DNA of 13,723 bases, taken from DATFNV01 sp035266225 (GTDB lineage Bacteria; Planctomycetota; Planctomycetia; Gemmatales; Gemmataceae). Numbering within the stretch: position 1 is the stretch's first letter; every line of letters begins with the position of its first letter. This document shows positions 1 to 6,320 of this stretch, piece after piece. Both the position numbers and the translations under genes were made by a program. The stretch spans positions 1 through 13,723 of the forward strand of contig DATFNV010000736.1 of assembly GCA_035266225.1 (NCBI GenBank), read 5' to 3'. The notes under the pieces were generated by a model. It made no database searches. It saw only the letters and a list, made by a program, of their open reading frames with translations, and had not been told where the DNA came from.

Positions 1-2
1 AC

Positions 3-1073
3 CCCGCCGTCGAGTGCGTCGGCTTCGGCGGCGAGCGCATGGAGGCCGCCGGCTGCCGGCTCGTCTACCCGCTCTGCCGCCTGGCCGTCATGGGCTTCTC
101 GCGCGTGCTGGCGAACTTCGTCGCCTTCGTTCGCCTGCTGCGCCGGGCCGACAGCTACTTCCGGGAGCAGCGCCCCGACGCCGTCGTCCTCATCGACTTC
201 CCCGGCTTCCACTGGTGGCTGGCCCGGCGGGCAAAGGCGCACGGCATCCCCGTCTTTTACTTCGTGCCGCCGCAACTCTGGGCCTGGGCCGGCTGGCGCG
301 TCAAGAAGATGCGCCGCTTCGTCGATCACGTCCTGTGCAGCCTGCCCTTCGAGGAGCCCTGGTACGACGCCCGCGGCGTCACCGCCCACTACCTCGGCCA
401 CCCCTACTTCGACGAGTTGCCGCGGCAGCAGCTCAACGCGGCGTTTGTCGAGGAAGAGCACGAGCGGCCCGGCACGATCATCGGCCTCCTCCCCGGGTCG
501 CGCAACCAGGAACTGGAGCTGAACCTGACGACGCTCCTCGGGGCCGCCAAACACATTCACGCCGCCCGCCCAGAAACGCGCTTCCTCGTCGCTTGCTACA
601 AGCCGGAGCACAAGGGCCAGGTCGAGGAGCGCCTGCCCGGACTTGGCCTGCCCATCGAGGCCCACGCCGGGTACACGCCGGAGATCATTCACCTGGCGAA
701 GGCAACGGTGGCGGTGTCGGGATCGGTCGGGCTGGAATTGCTCTACCGCGGCAAGCCGTCGGTCGTCGTCTACCGCGCCCATCCGCTATCGCTGTTTGTG
801 TCGCGGTTCCTGCGCCAGTGCCGCTACATCAGCCTGGTGAACCTGCTCGCCGGCCGCGAGTTGTTCCCCGAGTTCCTGACGCACCGCGACGAGGCCGAGG
901 GAGTCGCCGGCCGCGTGCTGCACTGGCTGAACGACGAGGCGGCGTATCGTGAGGTGTGCGGCGAGTTGGCGGCGCTGAAGGCGCGCGTCGCCGTGCCGGG
1001 GGCGTGCCGGCGCGCGGCCGGCTACATTCTCGAGGTGTTGAAACGACGTGAACTTCCGCCGCTTGCGGCTTAG
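3..1073 (+). CDS. lpxB: Lipid-A-disaccharide synthase LpxB (5' end outside window)
   Basis: LpxB is a GT19 glycosyltransferase that condenses UDP-2,3-diacylglucosamine with lipid X to form lipid A disaccharide at the inner face of the cytoplasmic membrane. The frame is open from base 3, giving 356 visible residues. 'VGFGGERMEAAGC' near the left edge matches the region some 25-30 residues into the family, so only the extreme N-terminus, with its usual SAGExSGD motif, is missing. Further family landmarks are 'FVPPQLWAWAGWRVKKM', 'GLLPGSRNQEL' (nucleotide-sugar binding) and 'VSGSVGLELLYRGKPSVVVY' near the C-terminal UDP site. The total would be close to the 382 residues of the E. coli enzyme. 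The last four sense codons and the TAG lie inside a 24-bp inverted repeat, so the C-terminal PLAA is encoded by repeat sequence. The gene converges on the exported-protein gene at 1120-2031. Upstream lpx neighbours cannot be seen. Confidence 0.95.
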   Translation, partial: PAVECVGFGGERMEAAGCRLVYPLCRLAVMGFSRVLANFVAFVRLLRRADSYFREQRPDAVVLIDFPGFHWWLARRAKAHGIPVFYFVPPQLWAWAGWRVKKMRRFVDHVLCSLPFEEPWYDARGVTAHYLGHPYFDELPRQQLNAAFVEEEHERPGTIIGLLPGSRNQELELNLTTLLGAAKHIHAARPETRFLVACYKPEHKGQVEERLPGLGLPIEAHAGYTPEIIHLAKATVAVSGSVGLELLYRGKPSVVVYRAHPLSLFVSRFLRQCRYISLVNLLAGRELFPEFLTHRDEAEGVAGRVLHWLNDEAAYREVCGELAALKARVAVPGACRRAAGYILEVLKRRELPPLAA

Positions 1074-1119
1074 CGTTCGCGTCATCGCGGGATGGCGCGA
1101 ACGCTAAGCCGCAAGCGGC
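1058..1119. repeat. 24-bp perfect inverted repeat (palindrome family 2) between convergent genes
   Basis: The arms 1058-1081 and 1096-1119 are perfect reverse complements around a 14-base loop (1082-1095). The outer part of each arm folds on itself (GCCGC-TT-GCGGC), followed by the core TTAGCGTTCGCG. The left arm covers the lpxB stop codon, and the right arm ends one base before the stop of the opposing gene. A bidirectional transcription barrier is plausible from position, but there is no T-tract. The palindrome at 12441-12495 shares the GCGTTCGCG core and the TT-centred outer foldback, so this is probably a dispersed repeat rather than a simple terminator. Confidence 0.85.
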
Positions 1120-2031
1120 TCAATAGCGTACGCCCAGCGTCATCATCACGTTGATGTTCTGCAGGTTTTCGGGGACGTCCTGCAGGATGCTGTGCATCCA
1201 GGTGTTGTCCCACTCCACGCGGCCGCCGACCAGGAAGACCCAGCCGCCGCAGGGAACCTCCATGTCGGTGTGGAGGGACACGAAGGCCGCTTCGATGACC
1301 TCGGTGCGGTGCGCGATCTCGTGGAACTGCATTTTCTCCGAGCCCCAGCGGCCGCCCGCGTCGCAACCGACGCGCCAGGTGACCCCCTCCCCCATGCGGC
1401 CGCAAGTCGGACAGGTCGCGCCCGGGGCCCAGATGTACCACTCCCGGCCGAGGGCCAGGTTGGCATAAGTCCGGTTCAGGTTGCGGACAGTGACGGGTAT
1501 CCCGAAGACCCGTGTCGGGATGCTTCCCCCAACGCCGTTCGACACCGGCACGATGATGCTGTTGAGAATCGCCACGCGGTCGGAATGCTGCCCCTGGTTG
1601 GCAACGTCGCTCAGGCCCAAGTCCACGGTCCAGGCGCCGTCGTGGGCAGGATTGAAGAAGAGCGCCCGGCCTCCGCCCTGCACTTCCCAGCCGGTTTCCA
1701 ACGTCTTGGCGAGGAAGCCATTCATGAGGTTGACCGACGGGCCCCAGCGGAGGTACAGCTCGGTGGCGATGGGGCCGTCGCCGCCGACGGGACCGCAGCA
1801 ATCGGCCTTGTTGGGCCCGAGAATGTAGTCGGACAGGTGCGGACCGGTCGGCAGCGGCACGGGGCCGTCGGCCTCCGCCGCGACCGGGCCGGGGGCGGGC
1901 AACGGCGGCGGAGACGGCGGCGGTGACTCCGGAGTGCCGGAGGGGCCGCCGCCGTAGAGTTGGGCGCGGGCCGTACCGGCGCCGGCAAGGGAGATCACCA
2001 GGGCAACCAGGCAGGCGCACTTCGCGTTCAT
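1120..2031 (-). CDS. Exported protein of unknown function, possibly outer-membrane beta-barrel
   Basis: This encodes 303 residues. The N-terminus is a classical Sec signal peptide (basic MNAK, hydrophobic core, predicted cleavage after 'GTARA'), followed by a Pro-rich stretch at about residues 30-65 ('SPPPLPAPGPV'). The rest consists of short amphipathic segments separated by Gly/Asn turns ('ELYLRWGPSVNLMNG', 'WEVQGGGRALFFNP'), and the chain ends 'MMTLGVRY' with a terminal aromatic residue, as many outer-membrane barrels do. A 'CPTCG' pair and two more cysteines (around 'RVGCDAGGRW' and 'EVPCGGW') could form disulfides. The ATG at 2029-2031 has an AGGA-type ribosome site just upstream. I do not recognise a characterised family; planctomycetes have many barrel-like exported proteins of this style (for example those called BBP7), but I cannot confirm membership. 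It converges with lpxB and diverges from the 2265 gene. Its expression is strongly supported; its function is unknown. Confidence 0.8.
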   Translation of the reverse strand: MNAKCACLVALVISLAGAGTARAQLYGGGPSGTPESPPPSPPPLPAPGPVAAEADGPVPLPTGPHLSDYILGPNKADCCGPVGGDGPIATELYLRWGPSVNLMNGFLAKTLETGWEVQGGGRALFFNPAHDGAWTVDLGLSDVANQGQHSDRVAILNSIIVPVSNGVGGSIPTRVFGIPVTVRNLNRTYANLALGREWYIWAPGATCPTCGRMGEGVTWRVGCDAGGRWGSEKMQFHEIAHRTEVIEAAFVSLHTDMEVPCGGWVFLVGGRVEWDNTWMHSILQDVPENLQNINVMMTLGVRY

Positions 2032-2264
2032 GCCGTCCTCGCCTTTTCCAGGGCCGCACGTCTCAGCCGGGCGCGGCCGTCTCCGTGAACGTGAATCCGA
2101 TCAATCACTCCTTACATCGGCCGGAAGCTGCGCCGGAATTAACGGTAATTCTGAAAGTGACGGCGCGCGCGGCTGCGCGTCGGGCGACCAGCGAAGTTGA
2201 TCGAGGAGCGGCCATTGGGTAGGGTGAGGAATGGGGCGGATGTACTGACTCCTGGGCAACCTCC
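2032..2264. other. Divergent intergenic region
   Basis: These 233 bases lie between two divergently transcribed genes and so must hold both promoters unless the genes are fed from elsewhere. No convincing -35/-10 pair, riboswitch or large palindrome was found by eye. The minus-strand gene has an AGGA-type site near 2036-2040; the plus-strand gene at 2265 has no clear Shine-Dalgarno sequence. Confidence 0.4.
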
Positions 2265-3728
2265 ATGAGCACGACCTACGAGTTGCGCGACCTCGACGAG
2301 GCCCGGCAGTTTCTGGCACAAGCGCTGTGGTTACAGCGGGTACGGGCGCCGGCGGCGGCGATGGTGCGGCCACTGCTGCGCTGGGCGCTGGAAATCGCTG
2401 CGGCCGGGCAGGCGCTGCCGCCGGTCGGTTTCGTCGCCGACCTCGGCCACGCCGCCCTCGGCGCCGACTGGGAGGCGAAGTCCCTGCGCGAGGCGGTCCA
2501 CGTCCCTGGCCTGCCCCCCGGCCTTATGCGCACTTACGAGGATTACGTCCTCGGCAAGCTCTACGCCGATTGGACCTTCGCCCGCGCCGGCGACGCCCTC
2601 CGCCGTTACCAGGGCGAGGGCCAGGAGCGCGACCAGGCGCGGGGCCTGGCCTTCCTCCTCAACCAGTTCCGAGGCCGCGCCGACTTCGCCGGCGTCGAAT
2701 TGAGTCCCGGCGTCATCAAGGCCCTCCTCGAATGTCCGCCGCAGGAGGCGCTGGCGCAAGGGTGGGACTCGCTGAGCCGCGAAGGTCTGCACCCGCTCCT
2801 CGAAGAGCTGTACCAGTCGCTGATCGCCGCCTCGCGCCGCACCGCGGAGGTGCTGGCCCCGGAAGACGTGTTCGAGCTGGAGCACGGCACCGCCCTGGCC
2901 GAGTTCGGCGAGCGCGTGGCTTTGCGCCAGGTGCTGCAAGGCGCGGCCCGCCTGGAAGCGACGTTACCGGTGCGACGCATCCGCCCGCTGGCCGGCCGGC
3001 AGGAGGTGCCGACGCGCGTCCTCGACGAGGACAGCTATCCGGTCGGCGGCTTCTCGTCGCTCTCGACGCGCGGCAGCGTCGAGAGCCTGCTGCACTCGCA
3101 GCTCGCCTTCATGGAGACGGACGACCGGCCCGACCTGTTCGACGTCAAGTTCCTGCGCGACGAGCTGCTCTACTACGCCCGCGACGAGAACCAGTTCCTT
3201 CGCCGCCGGCGCTCGTTCGTCCTGGCACTGTTTCCCGACCTGCGGCACACGCGGGTCAAGGATCCGAGCCTTCCCTATCAGCGCGGCATCCTGCTGCTGG
3301 CCCTGATCCTGGTCGTGGTGCGGCGTCTCTCCGATTGGCTCAGCACCGACGCCCTGCTGTTTGAGTTCCTCTTCGTCCGGCAGGAGGACGAGAAGGGGGA
3401 ACCGCTGGAACGAGAGCGTGAGCTGCTGGAGATGCTCTTCCGCGAGCCGATCGAGAACGGCACCGTGGTCCTGAGGACGGAAGTGGCCGAAAAAGGCTTG
3501 GCGAAGGAATGTGCGGAGCGGGCGCGGCGCAGCCTCTGCCACTGCCTGACGCTGTCCACGCGCGACCAGCCGTTCGAGGCGCAGGACACGGTCGTGACGC
3601 GCCTGAGCCTGGAGGGCCCCTGCCCTGCCCTGGGCGCCGGCGACGAGGAGCCGATCTACCCGGAGGGCGAGGAGCCGTTCGACGTCTGGGCCGGAGTGCT
3701 GCTGGAGCTGTTGCAGCGCTGGATATGA
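2265..3728 (+). CDS. Protein of unknown function with a possible degenerate vWA-like domain
   Basis: This encodes 487 residues with no signal peptide, so it is probably cytoplasmic. The first ~230 residues look helical and carry no motif I recognise. Residues ~260-272 read 'GGFSSLSTRGSVES', followed by 'LLHSQLAFME' and 'DLFDVKFLRDELLYYARDE' (about 290-308). Four arginines (313-316) precede a hydrophobic strand 'SFVLALFPDL', a long hydrophobic helix (~335-357) and another strand 'ALLFEFLFV' (~361-369). That strand-helix-strand order, entered through Arg residues, resembles a von Willebrand A fold, but the MIDAS DxSxS is replaced by 'FPDLRH', so metal binding is unlikely. The resemblance recalls accessory proteins of MoxR-vWA type ATPase systems, but no AAA+ gene lies in this window; the link is inference. 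The hydrophobic helix could alternatively be membrane-associated. The ATG at 2265 has no clear ribosome site. A REP-like palindrome begins two bases after the stop. Confidence 0.75.
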   Translation: MSTTYELRDLDEARQFLAQALWLQRVRAPAAAMVRPLLRWALEIAAAGQALPPVGFVADLGHAALGADWEAKSLREAVHVPGLPPGLMRTYEDYVLGKLYADWTFARAGDALRRYQGEGQERDQARGLAFLLNQFRGRADFAGVELSPGVIKALLECPPQEALAQGWDSLSREGLHPLLEELYQSLIAASRRTAEVLAPEDVFELEHGTALAEFGERVALRQVLQGAARLEATLPVRRIRPLAGRQEVPTRVLDEDSYPVGGFSSLSTRGSVESLLHSQLAFMETDDRPDLFDVKFLRDELLYYARDENQFLRRRRSFVLALFPDLRHTRVKDPSLPYQRGILLLALILVVVRRLSDWLSTDALLFEFLFVRQEDEKGEPLERERELLEMLFREPIENGTVVLRTEVAEKGLAKECAERARRSLCHCLTLSTRDQPFEAQDTVVTRLSLEGPCPALGAGDEEPIYPEGEEPFDVWAGVLLELLQRWI

Positions 3729-3730
3729 CC

Positions 3731-3792
3731 GGCGAGCGGGGGGCGTCAGCCCCCCGGTGAAGGAACCGGGGGGCTGACGCCCCCCGCTCGCC
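3731..3792. repeat. REP-like nested palindrome, copy A
   Basis: The arms 3731-3758 and 3765-3792 are 28-bp perfect reverse complements around the hexanucleotide GAAGGA. Each arm also folds on itself: CGGGGGGC-GTCA-GCCCCCCG on the left and its complement with TGAC on the right. The copy fills the gap between two convergent stop codons (3728 and 3804). It may stall transcription from both sides, but no T-tract follows. It is the same element as the copies at 5802, 9183, 9263, 9347 and 9974. Confidence 0.92.
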
Positions 3793-3803
3793 CCCAAAGG
3801 GCG

Positions 3804-5738
3804 TCATCCTTCGGCGGGCGTCACTTCTTCGAGCGGCACATCCCACTGGCCCAGCCCGACGCTCACCACCACCACGGCACGCTTGTGATCGACGCGAATC
3901 ACACGGCCCACGCTGCCGAAGCGCTGCACGTGGGCCCGGTCGCCCGGCTGCAAGCGGGAGCGCCACTCGCGCAGCGCCGCCTCGGCCTCGGCCTGCTGCC
4001 GCAGCTCTTCCTGTTTGCGCTCGTACCCCTCGCGCTCGCGGGTCGCCTCGTGGGCGGCCGCCAGCGCTTCCTCGCGCGCCTTCTCCGCCTCCTCGCGCAG
4101 CTGTTGCAGCTGAACCATCTCCGGGGCGCGCTTCTGCCGCCGCTTCAGGTAGCGATGCGCCCGCTTGAGCAGGTCGCGCGGCAGCTTCAGGCGGCGGGCA
4201 ATTTTCAGAGCGTTGCTCATGCCGAACTGACCGATCAACAAGCGGTAGGTGGGCCGCAGCGTCGCCGCGTCGAACTCCACCGCGCCGTTCTCGGCGCGCT
4301 CGTTGTGGAAGGCGTAGGTTTTCAGATCGCCCAGGTGCGTTGTGACCATCGCCCGACAACCGATCCCGTCCAGCTCGTCGAGGATCGCCCGCCCCAGCGC
4401 CGCCCCCTCGGTCGGGTCGGTGCCGGCCCCCAGTTCGTCCAGCAAGACCAGGCTGTTGTTGTCGGCGGTGCGAAGGATATGAGCGATGCGCGAGACGTGC
4501 GAGCTGAAGGTGCTGAGCGACTGTTCGAGACTTTGCTCGTCGCCGATGTCCGCGAGGATCTGCGTGAAGACCGGCACGCTGCTCCCCTCCCCGGCCGGGA
4601 CATGCATGCCGCTCTGGGCCATCAGGCAGAGCAGGCCGGTCGTCTTGAGCGTCACGGTTTTGCCGCCGGTGTTCGGCCCCGTGATGATGAGCAGGTTGAA
4701 GCCGTGACCGAGGCGGACGTCGATGGGGACGACGGTGCGAGGTTCTTCGGGGGACGGCTGCGGCGTCCCATCGGACGACTCATTCTTCTGGGCGGCGCGG
4801 AACAAATGCTCGAGCAGTGGGTGGCGGGCCTGTCGGAGCCAGAGGCGGCCTTCGGTGTTCACGTCCGGGGCGAACATCTTGTAATCGCGGCTGAAGCGGG
4901 CCTTGGCCGTCAGAAGGTCCAGCCGCGCCATCACCTCGATGGCGTGAGTCAGCGGCCGGCTCACCTTCCCCACGTCGCCGCTGAGCCGGCGCAGGATGCG
5001 GCGGACCTCGCGATCCTCCTCGCCCTTGAGGATGGCGCGCTCGGCACTGAGCGTGGCGACGCCGGCCGGCTCGACGAAGAGCGTCTCGCCGGTGCTGCTG
5101 GTGCGGTGGACGACGCCCTGGAGCTTGTGGCGATGGTTGACGGCGACGGGCAGGACGTAGTGATCGCCGCTGACGGTGGCGTTGGGATAGCGGAGGATCT
5201 TGCGCAGCTCGGGGTCGCGCAGCAGGCGCTTGATGACGTTCTGCACGCGCTCATCGACGTCGGCGAGCTTCTGGCGGACGTTGGCCAGTTCGCGGCTGGC
5301 CATGTCGAGGACGTGCCCGCGGCTATCAATGCAGCCGGTGATCGCCTTCGCCACCTGGCCGAGGTCCTCGATCGAGGTGAGCATCTCGATGAGCCGTGCG
5401 AAGCGCGGGCTGAGGTGCTGCCGGTAGCGATACACCGAGCCGGTGCAGGCGAGGGTGTCGGCCACTTCGAGGAGCTGTTCGGCGCTGAGCATGGAGCCGA
5501 TGGCCGCCCGCCGCGCCAGGAGACGAACGTCGTGCAGGCCGCCGAACGGCGGCGCCTGCCCTTCGCCTAGCGCCTCGGTCATTTCGGTAACGAGGGCGAT
5601 GTCGGCGCGGATCCGCTCCGCATCGGTCAGCGGCTCGAGGCCGCGCGCCAACTCCTTGCCGAGCGAGGAGGCGCCGTAGGCGGCGAGCAACTCGCGGACC
5701 TTGTCGAATTCCAACAGCCCCAGCGTGTGAGCGTCCAT
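3804..5738 (-). CDS. mutS2: MutS2-family ATPase lacking the C-terminal Smr nuclease domain
   Basis: MutS2 proteins are MutS-like ATPases implicated in limiting recombination and, in Bacillus, in rescue of collided ribosomes. From M at 5738 the protein is 644 aa. The N-terminal 'LLEFDKVRELL' is followed by the core and clamp region, Walker A 'GPNTGGKT' (Lys about 360), 'DIGDEQSLEQSLSTFSSH', Walker B 'SLVLLDELGAGTDP' and 'MVTTHLGDLK'. A charged coiled coil follows, then a KOW-like segment starting 'LQPGDRAHVQRFGSVGRV'. The chain stops at 'VPLEEVTPAEG'. The ~75-residue Smr endonuclease domain that ends the 785-aa B. subtilis protein is absent. I chose 5738 because 'MDAHTLGLLEF' places the N-terminus as in the family; in-frame ATGs at 5756 and 5792 would add 6 or 18 residues, and none has a well-placed ribosome site. 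Palindromes flank both ends. The family call is firm; the start is moderate. Confidence 0.93.
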   Translation of the reverse strand: MDAHTLGLLEFDKVRELLAAYGASSLGKELARGLEPLTDAERIRADIALVTEMTEALGEGQAPPFGGLHDVRLLARRAAIGSMLSAEQLLEVADTLACTGSVYRYRQHLSPRFARLIEMLTSIEDLGQVAKAITGCIDSRGHVLDMASRELANVRQKLADVDERVQNVIKRLLRDPELRKILRYPNATVSGDHYVLPVAVNHRHKLQGVVHRTSSTGETLFVEPAGVATLSAERAILKGEEDREVRRILRRLSGDVGKVSRPLTHAIEVMARLDLLTAKARFSRDYKMFAPDVNTEGRLWLRQARHPLLEHLFRAAQKNESSDGTPQPSPEEPRTVVPIDVRLGHGFNLLIITGPNTGGKTVTLKTTGLLCLMAQSGMHVPAGEGSSVPVFTQILADIGDEQSLEQSLSTFSSHVSRIAHILRTADNNSLVLLDELGAGTDPTEGAALGRAILDELDGIGCRAMVTTHLGDLKTYAFHNERAENGAVEFDAATLRPTYRLLIGQFGMSNALKIARRLKLPRDLLKRAHRYLKRRQKRAPEMVQLQQLREEAEKAREEALAAAHEATREREGYERKQEELRQQAEAEAALREWRSRLQPGDRAHVQRFGSVGRVIRVDHKRAVVVVSVGLGQWDVPLEEVTPAEG

Positions 5739-5801
5739 TAGCACCGTGGTACTCATGCCCTCGTAGACAGCCGAGCCGGCCGGCGGGTTCATTGTACTCG
5801 T

Positions 5802-5875
5802 TCCGGCGAGCGGGGGGCGTCAGCCCCCCGGTGAGTAAGTCATCACCGGGGGGCTGACGCCCCCCGCTCGCCGGA
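5802..5875. repeat. REP-like nested palindrome, copy B
   Basis: This is the longest perfect copy: 33-bp arms at 5802-5834 and 5843-5875 around an 8-base loop. The inner foldback CGGGGGGC-GTCA-GCCCCCCG is the same as in copy A, but the arms extend outward through CCGG and inward through GGTGA. It lies in the divergent gap between mutS2 and the kinase gene, where a terminator would have no obvious purpose, which favours a dispersed repeat. Confidence 0.92.
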
Positions 5876-5969
5876 CTCGCCGGATTGGCGCTGGCGTGCC
5901 GGCGCGGCGACAGATAGAATCCTGCCAGTGCAACCTCTCCCGTTGTGCCTCGCTGTTGTGGGGTGGCCG

Positions 5970-6320
5970 ATGCCGATCACTTCCGCCGCGGGCCTTGTCG
6001 AAGCGGTTCGTCGCTTTTCCCTGCTACCGGCCGGACAGGTCGAGGAGTTGGCGGCGCTGCACCCGTGCTTCGCCGATGCCCGCGCCCTGGCGAAAGAGTT
6101 GCTTCAGCGCGGCTGGATTACCCCCTACCAGATCAACCACCTCGTCGCCGGCAACGGCTGCACCCTCGTCCTCGGCCAGTACGTCCTGTTGGAGCGCATC
6201 GGCGAAGGCGGCATGGGGCAGGTGCTCAAGGCCCGTCACCAACGCCTCGAGCGCATCGTCGCTCTGAAGTTCATTCGTCAGGAGCGCCTCGCCGGCCGCG
6301 ATGCCGTTCTGCGCTTCTAG
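5970..6320 (+). pseudogene. Ser/Thr protein kinase-WD40 gene, 5' part up to an in-frame amber codon
   Basis: This is the N-terminal 116 residues of a kinase whose remainder continues in the same frame after TAG. Residues ~1-65 form the helical module seen at the start of many planctomycete kinases ('SLLPAGQVEELAAL', 'LLQRGWITPYQINHLV'). The kinase N-lobe follows: 'LGQYVLLERIGEGGMGQV' with the glycine loop at 78-83, and 'IVALKFI' with the ATP-anchoring Lys at 100. The sequence stops after 'DAVLRF', just before helix C. I chose the ATG at 5970 because 'MPITSAAGLVEAVRRFSLL' matches usual N-termini; a GTG at 5928 would add 14 residues. Both have weak ribosome sites. On its own this fragment lacks helix C, the catalytic loop and the C-lobe, so it cannot be an active kinase. 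Confidence 0.8.
6318..6320 (+). other. In-frame TAG inside the kinase N-lobe
   Basis: The codons run ...CGC TTC TAG CGC GAG GCC..., giving 'RF*REARAAARLAHPNLV'. Related planctomycete kinases typically read 'RFQRE' here, so a single C-to-T change of CAG (Gln) would explain the stop. Both sides keep one frame and good kinase sequence, so there is no accompanying frameshift or deletion. Nonsense mutation, sequencing error and readthrough all remain possible. Confidence 0.85.

Noticed and set aside
14..952. Long Arg/Pro-rich reading frame overlapping lpxB
   Set aside because: It is a shifted frame of lpxB; the composition (Arg, Pro, Ala) is typical of GC-rich shadows and the lpxB frame has clear family motifs.
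3731..3792. Simple rho-independent terminator
   Set aside because: The position fits, but there is no T-tract, and identical elements occur in divergent and 5' flanking positions, so a dispersed repeat is the better primary call.
3885..5570. 561-codon plus-strand reading frame opposite mutS2
   Set aside because: It lies antisense to a well-supported gene, has no recognisable motifs and reflects high third-position GC.
6318..6320. Pyrrolysine or a programmed recoding signal
   Set aside because: No supporting downstream structure or pyl genes are visible; a CAG-to-TAG change at a position usually occupied by Gln is simpler.
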